From assembly GCA_009767595.1 (NCBI GenBank), contig VSDK01000792.1, forward strand, positions 144,487-208,486: 64,000 bases of DNA, in the 5' to 3' direction. The position numbers and the translations under genes were made by a program. A model generated the notes under the pieces. The model did no database searches. It had not been told where the DNA came from and saw only the letters and a program-made list of their open reading frames with translations. Position 1 is the stretch's first letter. The number at the start of each line of letters is the position of its first letter. This stretch comes from Symbiodinium kawagutii (lineage: Eukaryota; Sar; Dinophyceae; Suessiales; Symbiodiniaceae). Shown here one piece after another: positions 1 to 12,453 of this stretch.

Positions 1-970
1 TGTGATCACCACACCATGGCTCACCCAAACGGAACGGACTGGGCTTTTTCCTCGCAACCGACCCCTGTGAGTGAGAAATGGCAAGAAACGACATGTACAT
101 GGAATCCAAACAAACGAAGCAGTGCATGGCTCACGCATCAAACCTACCTTTTCGTGCGGTTTTTTTTGGGACCGTATGGATCATACTGCTAACCATCCCG
201 CTTGAAGTCATCCCAAATTTGCTCCAGTGGCGGATGTTCACTCCACGCGAAGCCACCACCACGTGGAAGTGTAGAAGCTTCCTGCGGAGAAACGACAGAT
301 GGTGCACAGTGGTTCGTTATGGGTTTAGGTTCACAATGGTTATTAGATTACGTGGTGAACAAGGATTCGTTGATGGTGTCGGTCAATGATGATTATCAAT
401 GGTGGAGTACTTGGTGAACAGGGGTTCATTGACAAATGTACTTCACGGTCAACAAGAATTTGTTACACAATGATTGATACTGCTTTGTGAATGGTTGCAG
501 AAATGATGGTCACCAATGGTGCAATTTGCTGACTAGTGTGCATAAATACTTGCTGTCAGCATGGCAAATGATGGCTCAATGATATAAATACGAAGATCTG
601 ATCATGACTAAATATGTTTAAGAAATCTTTGTGATAAAGAAAGTCCTGGTTCTGGGGGAATGCGGTGATATGGGATGATGTCCAACAACGGTGACCACAA
701 TTTACTGGTTCATGGTTGAACCCCCCGCGGATGCAGGAAGAATATGCTGAGACAACATCCAAGTCGCAACCATTTGGCTCCTTGGCTCCCCCTTTAAGGG
801 ATAGCACTGGATACCCCAGGCACCGCTCCCTCACAGCCACCAGCCGAGGCGGAGTTTGAGAGGTTTCTAGGCTCTAGAATGTTCAAATGGGTGGGGTCTC
901 AACCATCATGGAACGAGGCCATTCTGATTGATTGCCACTGTTGACCATCAAATGGCTGACAAAGACTAGT
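1..970. other. Intergenic or intronic sequence, nothing firm
   Basis: Mixed sequence with many ATGGT/CAATGG words. No splice-bounded island or repeat tip was found. The longest frames are not protein-like. Confidence 0.5.
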
Positions 971-974
971 TGGC

Positions 975-1105
975 TGACAAATGGCTGTGGGTCAAAACCC
1001 CGTACCCCTGGTTCCCCATCATTAACCATTGTTTTCCCTTTTATGGTTGGTTATAAACCCCCATTATTGGTTGATTAATATTGACCCAGCTCGCCAAATA
1101 AGCCC
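975..1105. repeat. Family C inverted-repeat element
   Basis: Starts ATGGCTGTGGGTCAAAACCC and ends AATATTGACCCAGCTCGCCA. The tips GTGGGTCAA and TTGACCCA are complementary. Other copies are near 3050, 6658, 26040 and 48095. Confidence 0.75.
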
Positions 1106-1132
1106 CATGACCCAAGGCGTATCCCTCATCAG

Positions 1133-1251
1133 CTACTGGCGCCTTGACAGCTGCCGGGCGGCTCCTGGGTTTGGACGCGTCGGAACGCAGATGGGCGAAG
1201 CGAGGCACCGAGAAGCTGCTCTTGGATAACTCCTCCGCTGTTGGGAGGGCA
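1133..1251 (+). CDS. GC-rich exon candidate (LLGLDASERRWAKRGTEKLL)
   Basis: The plus strand reads TGALTAAGRLLGLDASERRW, AKRGTEKLLLDNSSAVGRAG up to donor GCAGG|GTGAGT. The minus strand is open as well (SKSSFSVPRFAHLRSDASKP after CTCCCAACAG). An inverted-repeat element of family C ends just upstream. Not identified. Confidence 0.45.
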
Positions 1252-1259
1252 GGGTGAGT

Positions 1260-3049
1260 TGGAACAGGTTTAGGGATTAAACTGATTTTACTAGAGTGGT
1301 TTATAGGGCCTATAGGGATCATAATATGGTTATTTTACTACTGTAAAATGATTTTACTGTTACTATAATAGTGGTTTATAGTGATCGTATGGTTCTCAAC
1401 CCATGAACGGGACCTCCAGAGATATAGATGGCGGCTTATTGTTATTAAATACGTATTTATACGCTGGACGATTTGGAGATTTTGAGAAACCACCAGTTGA
1501 CTGACCAGCTTGGTTCAGAGCTGCTTGGATACGGCTGGATGTGCAGCTGGGGGGTATGACTGGGATATAACCATGGTAACCCTGTAAGGTACGTGAACCA
1601 ACCAACCCCTAGAACCATGGAGAATGTCACCAGTGACTGGTTATTGGGTTCACAACTGGCTAGTGGTTCTCCCAGTAGCCGGTTAATAGCCACTAGTAGC
1701 TTCTTTGGAATGGTGGTGGACAATTGGTGGGGGGTTAATGACCGGGTAATGGCTGACTATCAGCTGCTAGTGGTGAGATTTCGACCGAAGATTGCTAGGC
1801 TTGTATGAGTTGGTTGATACATAGTTGTTGTTAGCTGGGCAGGGAGTGGCGAATCCTGGAATGTCAGGTATTGACAGTTGCTCACTTGCATCAGATTCGT
1901 AATCTTAAAAAGCCAAGTTATCCTAATTAAAATGTTTTTCGTAGCTATCAATTGCTGGCGAAGATGGCATGGTTCGGTACTAGCTGGTGAGGATTCGTGA
2001 TAGGCACATAGCGGTTTCGTAGCGGAGGAGTCGGTTTACAGCTTTTGAATTGCAAATTTTCACTGCTTGGTTGCTGGGGACGCAACCTTCATCACTTATT
2101 CATCCAGCAACTCTCATGGCCAAAAGGACTAGGAGAGCAGTCACTCCAGAACCTTTTCCTTCGATGTTTGCAGCCAGCCCCTGGTTTTCCATCAAGATAG
2201 TCATCTGATTTCCATGATGTCATGGTTCCATTTCCTCTGCTTTCCGCAGAATCTACGGCTGGCCCATGAATCACTCAGTCCTTCATGGTTTTGGGAATCT
2301 GGAAGTGGACCGATGCAGGTCATCTACAAATGTTCGATGCACTGTGGAGCTTAGGAATTGAGGTCTGGGTTCAATCGTTGGGACATGACCGACATGCCCT
2401 GGCCAAGGTTGCAGACAGCAGGTTGGGCGTGGAGCTACATCCATCAAACGTTGTGGGCAAGTTCACTATGCCGAATGGTGGAACCAACGTGGATTGGATC
2501 AGTACTGCAACAATTGACCGAGGACTGGCTAACCAAATCCATGAAACCATCCTTCCTACTGAGAGTTTTGGAATCCAAATACCCGCGCCAATCCACTTTC
2601 GATGCACCTTGGCGCACTACACTCCACAAACGGGTTATTTAGCTTCATCAATAGCCAAGTTTAACCATCAATAACGATGCTAAACCATCATTTCTGATTG
2701 AACAACTTTTGGTTCACCCCTAATCAGTCATCATTGACCACTAGAAAAAAAATACATGTATCAATCATTATTGTCGATTCTCATCCAAATTAGCCCTATC
2801 AGTAAGCAAGCCTTACAAGCCACCATATGAACGGCTTGATCCAGCAACGAACCACTACATTCACCAGCAACCATGTTGAACCATCATTTTTCAACAATCA
2901 TTAGTCATCATTGACCACTACAATATCAGTATTCAACTAATCTTAGCCATCATTAACAATCATCTTCTTGTGGTTAGTGCTACTTATCATTCTATAAAAC
3001 TAACCATTATTCACCATTATCGATTCACCAACAATCATTCACCAACGTT
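1260..3049. other. Intronic-type sequence
   Basis: Holds the dispersed block GATGTGCAG...ATAACCATGGTAA near 1538 and, from 2650, a CCATCA-rich tract. A frame at 2285-2674 is open on the plus strand but overlaps open frames on the other strand and has no clear splice sites. Confidence 0.45.
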
Positions 3050-3172
3050 TGACAGTGGGTCAAAACCTAGTACCCGTGGTTCCCCTATGATTCACCATTC
3101 TTTTCCCTATGAAATTGTTGGTGATTCTCCCCCATAAAATTAGCTGGTTAACTGCTTGACCCATAGCAATTT
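3050..3172. repeat. Family C inverted-repeat element, diverged
   Basis: AGTGGGTCAAAACCTAGTAC at the left and GCTTGACCCATAGC at the right, with the same internal GTGGTTCCCC and TTTTCCCT landmarks as the other copies. Confidence 0.68.
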
Positions 3173-3384
3173 ATTCACCGTGAATTACCAACATTTATTC
3201 ACCCACATCCTCTATTCACCAACATTTCTTCACCACGATTTACCAAATGCATCGAACATTCACCTCCCACATGAAGCACCAACCCACCAGCGCTCATCAC
3301 TCGCTCTCCTCCGCCAGCCGCGCGTAAGGATCCTGACGTAGCAACACTCTGGACCCTTTGGGAGGTAGGATGTACAATGCTTGC

Positions 3385-3575
3385 ACATATATATATATAT
3401 ATATTTATATTTACATATATTATGAAAAAATATATCTATATACATTAGTAAATAAATATATTTATATATATATATATCTTTAAAATATATAGAGAAAGAA
3501 AAAATACACGCACACTCACAAATATATATCCATAAATATATATCCATAAATATATATATATATATGTATAAAAAC
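3385..3575. repeat. AT-rich (TA)n tract
   Basis: Long stretches of TATATA and AAATATAT with few G or C. Simple sequence only. Confidence 0.8.
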
Positions 3576-3837
3576 AGAAGTGAGAGAAATAGGAAAAAAT
3601 ACACGTGCTTGAATATGTGTGATTATGCAAAATCTATATATATGATCTTTGTACATGTTGTATACATGCGTCGAATTGAGTGTACTTCTCGCAGGTATGA
3701 TGTTACTTTAATATACAGTGGCCCAAAACAAACGGTTAGCCCAGCATCGTTGATGATTGTAGGGATGTTTCGGGCGTACCAACATTCACAGACAAACTCA
3801 TGCGAGGTGCGTCCAGACTATGTTAACTCAGCTTATC

Positions 3838-3935
3838 ACTAGGGTAACTACCAGTTGTGGTAGAGTCAACTAGGTTGTTAAGTTGCCCTGTAAACCCCTA
3901 ATTATGACCAACTTATAACTTCGGAGCGGGCCAGT
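3838..3935. repeat. Family B-like fragment
   Basis: Contains ACTAGGGTAACTACCAGTTG and TATAACTTCGGAGCGGGCC, resembling the interior and tip of the GTGGGGCCC elements. Confidence 0.45.
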
Positions 3936-4735
3936 CTCTTGTAGGTGTAACAATTCATGAATTGGTGCGCATAGTCCACTGCTTTCCAATCCTTACAAAA
4001 GCCTTTGCCACAACTGACACTGGCAACCAACACTAAACACCTGGAGTACCTTCCCAAATGACTGGGTTTCCCTATTGTAATCAGCTACAGTTGTGGTAGA
4101 TTGTGGAGACTCCCGGTTGCAGATTTACCCAAAAAATCCGTATGAGGGTACCAATTGTCAATGCATTTGGAGGCTTCGGATCGGCTGTCATCCTGTGCAG
4201 AATGATCATCCACGACGAAAGCGAGTGCGTGATCATCAGAGATAGTCCCTCAATCTGTCCCCATGTACCTGGTGATTCACAGTAACTCGAATTATCCGAC
4301 ATGGATGTGCAGTTGGGCGGAGATAACTTGAAATTCTCCAGAGGGTAGGTCCCCCTTTGCTTTCGGAAGGGGCTGACATATACTTTCTGGCTAGTAACCA
4401 GCTACCAAGTGTGGATGCGCACTTGTATATCCTATCAGCAACAAAGGATAACCATGGTTACTAATCGGTTACTCAGTGGGGCCGCACATCCATTTCACGC
4501 ACACGTTCCGTTGATTTGGAGCACCAGTTCACGACTCCAATCATCGAACTGGTGAGAATCGTTCCGTCACTCGTAATTGTATGATCTCCCCCATTTTCTA
4601 CAATATTCCCAATCCCAAAAACATTATCAATGATCAACCATTACCGCCCGGAATGAACCAATGGCCAACACCGTTGATCAATCATTAGCAATTGGTGAAA
4701 CGTTCAGGATGGCCCAGAATTAATCATCAAGAAGC

Positions 4736-4951
4736 AGTCTTACAAGGCCGGCCCCCAACTTGTAAGTGCGTTGATAAGCCACTTAAGTAAAATTATATCT
4801 ACTATAACTGGTTGTCAACCTAGTTGTAAGTTAAGATTAATATACTTGGTATCTATATAGTTAACCTCTAAATACCAGTTTATAGATCCTACAATAACTG
4901 GTAGTTAACCTGCACTATAACTGGTAGTTAACAATAACTAGAGGGCCCCAC
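4736..4951. repeat. Family B element(s) abutting an exon
   Basis: Left part CAAGGCCGGCCCCCAACTTG; several copies of AACTGGTAGTTAAC at 4880-4940; right tip AGAGGGCCCCACCTTGCAAC. The right tip is the donor of the minus-strand exon ending at 4952. Confidence 0.68.
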
Positions 4952-5052
4952 CTTGCAACCAATGTTGATACCGTTTGCAACTCGGTCAAACACCGCGCGC
5001 GGTCGTCCTCAGGCATTTGCAAAATCACTCGGTTCAGGGCAGACGTGACCAC
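4952..5052 (-). CDS. Well-bounded exon (NRVILQMPEDDRARCLTELQ)
   Basis: Between acceptor CATCGCCTCCTCAG and donor TTGCAAG|GTGGGGCCC the minus strand reads VVTSALNRVILQMPEDDRAR followed by CLTELQTVSTLVAR. The donor is the tip of a GTGGGGCCC inverted-repeat element. Helical, charged product; not identified. It might be a 3' part of the minus-strand gene(s) to the right or another gene. Confidence 0.72.
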
Positions 5053-5099
5053 CTGAGGAGGCGATGGGAGTGGCAGCAATGACGGACAAGGTAAACAGC

Positions 5100-6158
5100 T
5101 AGTCAAGCTAAGCACCGTTAAGATGGTTAATGATGACTAGGTGATCAATACCAGTCAGTTTTGGGCAATCACAAGGTTGAAGACTGTCAAGTTGATGAAT
5201 CGGAATCGGAAGTTAATATAATCACCAACAATTGCCATGCAGGAGTAAAGTTGATGGTCAATTGTCGCTTATATTTGGTGATTCATGGTACTAGTGGTCA
5301 GTTAAAGGATTGAGCACCATTGCCGGCAATAACCTGGTGATTTGTCAATGATGTTTTAGGATGAACCATCTTAAATGTCTACATGATTAATCAAGGAATA
5401 TCCAACCATATTATTCATTTTAACCAGTTATTGGTTGAGGATGAGTCATGACAATGGTCAATCTAGCCAATCGTTCGCCACTCTGTTCAACAATTGCTAG
5501 TCGTAGCTCCATCATGGTAAGCAACTGCCGTGGCCCATTGATAACGCTTGATTATCATTTCATGGTAACTGAGCAATTGGCTGATGGCAGGTCATGGCTT
5601 GATTGGCTTGTTGCATCACCTCAGGGTTTTGCAGTTTCGGAATCATCAGCATCTGAATTGAGATTTTCCAAATTCCTTTCCTTTAGCAGGCAATGACCAT
5701 GCCCCAACCTGAGATGTAGTGCTGTACCTATTCAAGGTATTGTTGGTGACATTTTGTTTGGGAATATTGTGCCAAGAAAGGACAACTGCAAAGCTAAAGA
5801 AGGCTTAACCAGAAGGCTTAACCATGCAAATCTACAAAGCTAAGCAAAACTCCAAAGTTCAACATGTGGCAAGCGTTGGAAAAAGGCAAGCACAGTGATG
5901 TATTCTTTTGAAATGTTTTACATGGTTCTTATGAAGACGAGAACAAAATAACGAGCAGCACATGGAGAAATGAAGAGAGCAAACCGCCAACGAAACCCGA
6001 CACGTGCAAAACGAAAGGTTCCAAGAAACGAAACCACCGTGAAAGAGCTACGATACAGAGGCAAACATGGAAACTTACGTAAAATAAAAGAGGGTGGAAT
6101 GAAAAGCAAAGACAATCCAAGGTCAGATGTCAATAGATGGTTGATACATTAATAAATG
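5100..6158. other. Intronic-type sequence
   Basis: GGTTGATGAT-type words dominate the first 500 bases; nothing else is recognisable. Confidence 0.45.
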
Positions 6159-6250
6159 GGTGTTTCTCAAAATAGGGGGACCCATAAAAATGGTTGGTTT
6201 ACTACTCTAAATGACTTTGGATGATTGACCCCTATTCTGAGAAACCTCCA
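6159..6250. repeat. Family A inverted-repeat element
   Basis: Left tip GGTGTTTCTCAAAATAGGGG, right tip CCCCTATTCTGAGAAACC, with the internal TGGTTGGTTTACTACT block shared by all copies. Confidence 0.78.
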
Positions 6251-6657
6251 AATGGTTCATAATGTTGTTGATAGCTAGTACCATGACCGGTTGGGCGACT
6301 GAGCTTCTGCATGAAGCTGGGGTCTGAAAACCTTAAACGGGTAATCGTTAGCCAAGGACCAAGGATTGTCATTAACTTGCCGGTGTGCCTATGTCTGTCT
6401 CAGCATTAACACTTGTGAGATAAACTAACAAGGCATTGTCCATATTAGCATCAAACACACAGATATTATATACATGAGCAACCAAAGTCAGCCGCAAGTG
6501 GCTTGATTTACGAACCGCAAGAATATCCATTTGTCGCATTATCCAACAGGCCATCAGTAAGAATCAAGAGAAGCGATAAACTAAGGGCAACTTCATTAAC
6601 AACCAAGTTGTGAAGGGATATTTGATCTTTCACTTCTTCATGATCTTAACAAATATA

Positions 6658-6776
6658 TGGCTGTGGGTCAAAACCCCGTACCCCCAGTTCCACCCTACTA
6701 ACCATTGTTTTCCCCTACTATTGTTGGTGGAAATCCCCCATTAGTTGGCTGGCTAATATTGACCCAGCTCGCCATA
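6658..6776. repeat. Family C inverted-repeat element
   Basis: TGGCTGTGGGTCAAAACCCC at the left, ATTGACCCAGCTCGCCATAT at the right; very close to the copy at 975. Confidence 0.75.
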
Positions 6777-7272
6777 TACTGCTAAAGAAAGCACTATTTG
6801 ATACCAAGCTCTTAGGCAGTCAACTCACCGCGACAGCCATTTCTCTTCGGTGCCTTCTCCAACTTGTGCTCGATGATGTACTGCCGTACGGCCTAGCAGT
6901 AGATCAGTGCCCTCCGATGTTCTTCCCTTTCAGGGACAACCCGACCCCATATCTTTTGGAACATCAGAACCCTCTTTTGGTTTGCTGGAGGCCCCCATGG
7001 CTCTCCAAACCTTCTCCATTGTGTTGTTTTGGAGCAAAGGAAAAACGCCAGGTACCAGGAGTTCTGGGTCGAGCTACTGGGTGCAGCTCGCTCCCCTATG
7101 GATAGGCCTGGCCCTGGTATTTGTCAGATCTATCCTGTGATCCAAAGTGGCACGGGTCATAGGCAAGCTGCCATGATCGCCAGCTGCCATGATCACCAGC
7201 TGGCTGACGGAGGGTCAGGCCAACGAATGCGCCCTCAAAATATACACCAATCTGTTGTTGACAATGATCTAG

Positions 7273-7368
7273 TGGTTTCTCAAAATGGGGAACTCAAAAA
7301 TGGTTGGTTTACCACTATAAATAATCAATACTGGATGATTTTGGGGTCCCCTATTTGAGAAACCACCA
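7273..7368. repeat. Family A inverted-repeat element
   Basis: Left tip TGGTTTCTCAAAATGGGG, right tip CCCCTATTTGAGAAACCACC: a nearly perfect terminal inverted repeat around a 60-base core. Confidence 0.8.
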
Positions 7369-7670
7369 TTTTGAGAGATAGATTTAGTACTAGATGGATA
7401 ATATCAAACCAATCTGCCAATCTATACCTCCAAATAATTGAACCATGTTTGTTTCTTAAAACCCATCTTTTACTAACAATCATTTAACGATTTTGACGGT
7501 GGCTAACCCATCCCAGACCTCCAGGCGGGGGATACATGGGCGAAAAAACACGCCCGCTCGCACACCAGAAACAGCTTGTGTTCGACAAAAGCAAGTATTT
7601 GATTGGCGTGGTTTAATGATGAATCATGGCTTGTACTAAAAATGCTTAATTTGTAGCAATGTTGAACCAA

Positions 7671-7690
7671 CAACAACAACAACAACAACA
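7671..7690 (+). repeat. (CAA)n microsatellite
   Basis: About seven CAA units. Confidence 0.85.
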
Positions 7691-7939
7691 GGATATTTCC
7701 TACAAATTGTCCACTGTTACGGACCATGATCAAATATTACAAACTAACTATGTACCAAGATCGATTCACCATATTCAATCATGAAATAATTATGTGGAAT
7801 CTTGTTTGCTTACGACAATTAATCAAATAAATTACCCAATACAGAAGCTATTCTGTATTCTCAATGGTGAAATTATAAGCAGATGACCATTCATTACCGA
7901 CCATGATTCCTCTTAGTGCTGCATGTCTGCCAGCAACTG

Positions 7940-8053
7940 GGCGGTTCTCAAAATAGGGGTGATTACCAAATCATCCCATATTTGTCATTCATGATTAATT
8001 AGTAGTAAACCAAGGATCCATTTTTGGGGTTCCCCATGGCTTGAGAAACCCCC
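7940..8053. repeat. Family A inverted-repeat element next to the 8.1-kb exon
   Basis: Left tip GGCGGTTCTCAAAATAGGGG, right tip CCCCATGGCTTGAGAAACCC. The exon candidate begins 15 bases after the right tip. Confidence 0.78.
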
Positions 8054-8067
8054 AACTTATGCCAAAG

Positions 8068-8183
8068 GCACGTCGGGCAACAGTACGTCATTTCGAATGC
8101 CCGAGGGTGGAGAGGCTGCCGCGGTCGCGGATGCCATGGCGCGGCACTCTGACTGGGTAGCAATGGATGTGGTGGACCAACAG
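8068..8183 (+). CDS. GC-rich exon candidate (EAAAVADAMARHSDWVAMDV)
   Basis: Between acceptor ATGCCAAAG, immediately after a family A element, and donor CAACAG|GTGGGG the plus strand reads TSGNSTSFRMPEGGEAAAVA, DAMARHSDWVAMDVVDQQ. First positions are 72% purine. The minus alternative (SECRAMASATAAASPPSGIR after CTACCCAG) is less protein-like. The strand differs from the main genes. Confidence 0.48.
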
Positions 8184-8189
8184 GTGGGG

Positions 8190-9815
8190 TAAGGGTCTTA
8201 GGGTGGATGTTCCATGATGGTTCATAATTGTCAATGAATTTTGATCATGATCAAAATTTGTTGCTTAATCACCAGTATCATCCGTTATCGGTCCATGATA
8301 GTTCGTAATGGTCCATTATCAACATTGTTGTTGATGACTGTTGACAATACATTGCTCTACGGGGACTGTCTGTGGTGGTGGTGAAGGCTTCTTGAATTCG
8401 TCTGGGCCTGCTGTCTTGCTTGCCATTGGTGGTTTGCCCCCTAGAACTACTTTATTTGGAGCCGGAATGTGCAGGGGTTGCACTGGCTTGGATTGGAACT
8501 GTTTGGGCAATCATGACTCACAAGTCCTTGATTTCTACTCGAAGCACATCACCGGCAAGTTCGTCAGTGAAAACTGCGGAGTGCACTGGTTGGAACAGTG
8601 ATTCAACAATAGATAATTTTCTAGCTAGCGCTGATTCATGATAGTTGATGATTGACACTGGTTGATGATGGTTGCTATTTTGTTAATGATGGATCAGAAA
8701 AACAGTTTCAACTAAATTCGGGCCACGCTTCCTTTGACTTGGCCTTTTTGTGAGCCAACATCCGTCGGAACTGGCTGCTTGTCAACTTCACTTGGATAAT
8801 AAACCCATGGCAACTTTGCTTGATGATTAAATTATGCGGCCATAGAAAAACAAGTCATAAACATCCCGGCAGCATCTCAGTAAAACTGCCAACTATCGAA
8901 GCAGTGAATTTGGGTACCCCACTTGCGAAGGTTTGGAACATGTGACATTACGTGGGACATCTTCCAATTTCAAGGTTAGTTGGTATTGGTCCATACATGC
9001 TTATTGGGTATCTCCAGAATTCCTGGTATCCAACCCCAGCTGCTCCCATGAACGAGATATTATATTTACCAAAAATTACCAACAAAATAGTCCCTTTACG
9101 GAATACACCAGCACCATGAAGTCTCTGGAAATTCTTGTTGACGAATCAAGTCCGTAGTCAGCTCATCAACCCTTGCAGTATTGACCAATGTCGCAAGCTG
9201 CAACGTTGACACCTACACATGCTGTGGATGCTGGCTGATCCCGTGATTCTCGTGGCAAACCATGGTACAGCAGCGAGCCGAAGGCAGTTGGTGGTACCAG
9301 CGGCTAGCAGATGCGTGTCATACTCAGCAAGCGCTGAGTAGCCAGCCATGATTCAGTAAGGTCGCAGGGTTAAGCACTCGTAGCGTAAGTACCCAAGGTA
9401 GTTGTGCGAAGCCGAGGACCCACCTCTTACAGCTACGCGTGAGCCCGTTTTTACACCATGCAAAGTGGTGCAAATGTTGAGCGAATATGGGTACGATGGA
9501 TCCCTAACAATGGCTTGCTCAACCATGTGTATTCACGATTCGCGATTCTTCATTGTCAAACCAATGTTTCATCAATGCAAACTGATTTCTTGTGAATAAT
9601 TCATCAATATCATTAAATAGTAAGGAAATGCAATGTATTTCGTTCATATTCAGTCATCATGATTGAACAATGTTAAACATGCTTAGGTGCGCGCCCTTGC
9701 ACTCCTTCAGAATTAATCAACGCGAGGGGCTTACGTGGCAACCTGGTCCAGCAGGAAATCATTACCAACAAGCAGCAAAAGTGAACAACAAGGTCCTTGG
9801 ATTTATTATGGAGGG

Positions 9816-9867
<52 letters not shown>

Positions 9868-10180
9868 CCGTGGCTCAAGATAAACGTCTCTTTATTAGTT
9901 AATTAATCCCAACAACAAATCAGCAACCGCAATTCGAATCCAAAAAAAGAACACCACGGCAACCTGACATCAACTATAATGTGCCTAATGGTACAACAAT
10001 GATGGCTGATGCTTATTAAATGTTAACAACGAAGAAAAATGCCAAGAAAAACACATAAAATGGCTGATAATGACTAAGAATGGATGAACATGGTAGAATA
10101 TGTTAGATGAAAATACATGATTCTAGAATCTCATCTATGAACAATGGTCACTAACCATAGCGCCACAACGACCAAAAACA
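8190..10180. other. Intronic-type sequence with weak islands
   Basis: Possible short islands near 8350-8600 and 9180-9330 are open on both strands without clear splice pairs. The (ATC)n tract is at 9816. Confidence 0.4.
9816..9867 (+). repeat. (ATC)n microsatellite
   Basis: Seventeen near-perfect ATC units; resembles the dispersed CCATCATC composition of the introns. Confidence 0.9.
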
Positions 10181-10223
10181 TGGCGCCGTTCCGTGCCCTT
10201 TCTCCTGGTGTCACGCCAAGAGC

Positions 10224-10280
10224 CTTGCAAACTCGGCGGGGGCTATGGTTGTGAGTCGCTCTGCTGGCAGACAGCAAGCG
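10224..10280 (-). CDS. Candidate exon (LPAERLTTIAPAEFAR)
   Basis: After a strong acceptor CATCCTTTTCCCAG the minus strand reads ACCLPAERLTTIAPAEFAR; the donor would be GC type (CAAG|GCTCTT). Plus frames are open as well (GGGYGCESLCWQTASAGKRM, ending near a donor ATG|GTGAGT). Confidence 0.42.
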
Positions 10281-10574
10281 CTGGGAAAAGGATGGCGTAA
10301 TGGTGAGTGATGGCACTAGTCATGGCTAAGTATAGCTAATGATAGGGGTTAATGGTGGTCAATGATGGTTTGTAATGGTTAGAGATGGTTAAATGATAGC
10401 GGCCTGAGGATGATTCTGATAGGTTGATGGTGAAAATGAGAGACTAATTTGGCAATGATGATGAGTCATGGTTCATAGTGGTGGTAGTGATATTATCAGA
10501 GCGTGACTGATTCATCAACAAATAATGATCAATACTGATTGTGCAATCACCATAGTAATGATACATTTACACAC

Positions 10575-10674
10575 GGGGGGTTCTCAAAATAGGGGTACCC
10601 CCAAATCATCTATCATTAACCATTTATAGTAATAAACCAACCATTTTTTTGGGCCGATATTTTGAGAACCGCCC
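10575..10674. repeat. Family A inverted-repeat element
   Basis: Left tip GGGGGGTTCTCAAAATAGGG, right tip ATATTTTGAGAACCGCCC. Confidence 0.78.
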
Positions 10675-11376
10675 ATATACACATCTCATGGTAGATCAAA
10701 CCATCGGTTCAACCAGAAATGAAACTACAACAGCAAATCAAATCTGTTTGTACTCGCGATCAAATCAAGGACAAATACAGGTGGTGATGATTTCTTGGCA
10801 AACAAAAAATTAGGTATAATACAAAGCTCCCATCAGTTGTTGACGCTGTGCTCCTTTTTGATGATTAATGGTCATACTGTCATACTTGATGAAAACATAT
10901 TTGCAGCAATGGAGTCAACAACAACAACCATATCCCACAGTGCACAGAAACGAATAGGAAGTACTGTATATCACAGCCCATCCTACTTGTCACAGTGAAG
11001 CTTCAAAATGGCAGGTAAAACTGAGACGTTGACCACTTGCCATTCTTCACAGTCACAAACTCTCCACCGCAGTTTTCAAAACAAGCAAAGAAAATCTCAG
11101 GTTCTACTGGCTGTAGTCTGGAGTAATGTCATGATGATCAGCCGCTAAATAGTCACAATTCTCTGCCATTGCAAGCTAGTAATTCATCAATCAGCCTACC
11201 AGCTCACAGTATTCAAGTATCAATGAATGATCATTCATTGATCAGCTATTGCCTATTGCTATTTGTTTAATTATCAATCTAGTAATGGATTCTTGACATC
11301 GCTACAGGGTTGAGCTTATTTGTGCTTCATTGGTCGCTGATCTCCTTTCAGCACAGCCACAGCACTAGGTCAGAAC

Positions 11377-11429
11377 CGCCTGGATAGCCCAGGGACGGGA
11401 CACACGGGCGCGTTGAGCCGACGGCCGAG
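11377..11429 (-). CDS. Ser/Pro/Gly-rich exon (SAVGSTRPCVPSLGYPG)
   Basis: After acceptor ACTTACCCCAG the minus strand reads SAVGSTRPCVPSLGYPG with donor CAGGCG|GTTCTG. It resembles the 15.6-kb exon. A plus reading (TALGQNRLDSPGTGHTGALS, from CTTTCAG to GCTGGG|GTAAGT) is equally well bounded, so the strand rests on the similarity. Confidence 0.45.
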
Positions 11430-11702
11430 CTGGGGTAAGTGACACAAAGACCAGGGGGACGTTGTACCAACAGCCGTGGTTGCGGTTGCACATGACTTTG
11501 ACACCTCTGGTGGATGGTTTTAGCCACATTTGGGTACAACCAACACCAGGGAACAATGACAGGAGTTACTTTTACATGCTTTAACACGTCTGGTGATACA
11601 TGATTAAACATGGCAAAGTGATGTTATTGTATAAGCAACAAATAGAGGGATCTGCTTCATACTAGGACATATGAAATACGCAACACATTTCGACAGTAGG
11701 TA

Positions 11703-11832
11703 CTGCAAAGTGGGCCCCCAACCACTTATAAGTTGGTTTATAACTCATCTAACTAGGGGTAACTACCAGTTATAGGCAAGTTATAGGGGTTATAACCCAA
11801 CTTATAAGTGCTTGGGGGCCCACCTTGTAGGA
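11703..11832. repeat. Family B (GTGGGGCCC) inverted-repeat element, near-perfect
   Basis: Left arm TGCAAAGTGGGCCCCCAACC, right arm GGGGGCCCACCTTGTAGG, with inner arms CACTTATAAGTTGG and CCAACTTATAAGTG. Read on the minus strand its ends are AG|GTGGGCC and CCCACTTTGCAG, a ready donor and acceptor. Confidence 0.8.
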
Positions 11833-12016
11833 ATGATTAACAAACATGAACAGAAACCAACGGCCATAACTTTGCCCTGGAACTGGCTCAGCCATGACCT
11901 TGGGACTTGAACATCCGCATCTCACTGTTAACAAAGACAGACCATCTGTAAATATGGCAGAGGTTTATCACTGTTTCACTCTGTTACAGTTGCAGTTTAT
12001 CTCAGTGACAGTTACA

Positions 12017-12085
12017 AGGGTTCTCAAAATCGGAAACCCCAAGAATGGTCGGTTTATCACTGTAACTGGGTAATAAACTGGATCA
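12017..12085. repeat. Truncated family A element
   Basis: Left tip AGGGTTCTCAAAATCGGAAA and the internal TGGTCGGTTTATCACTGTAA block are present; the right tip is missing. Confidence 0.6.
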
Positions 12086-12453
12086 TTTGTTTTTTTAATC
12101 ATATTAACACTTGATTTTCTCAATGGATACACTTCTATTGTTCCAGTCAAACCTATTGAACATGTTCAAGAAAACGGCCTGTGTCAAGTCTACCGGAAAT
12201 GCCGTTCTTGCATGTTGCATGGATACAATTTCTGGAGCTTCGTGGTGTGTCATATAGTACGCAGGAAATGGTGATGGTTCAAGCATGTTTGCGATTGTGT
12301 TTTCTGCTATTTGGGTGGATCTCATAACCACCAACTTAAAATACTCTAATGATACGCGCAGACCCCGTGGTTTGCCCGGAGGGCAAACCACAGGTGTCTG
12401 TGCGTGTTGAACATTGCTCGAAGAATCAGGGAGAAACACTGGCTATACGCAGT

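Noticed and set aside
3230..3320. Short GC-rich stretch ending CCGCGC|GTAAGG
   Set aside because: A possible donor but no clear acceptor and only about 45 bases; too little to call an exon.
3260..3630. Minus-strand frame rich in Tyr and Ile
   Set aside because: Translation of the TATATA tract.
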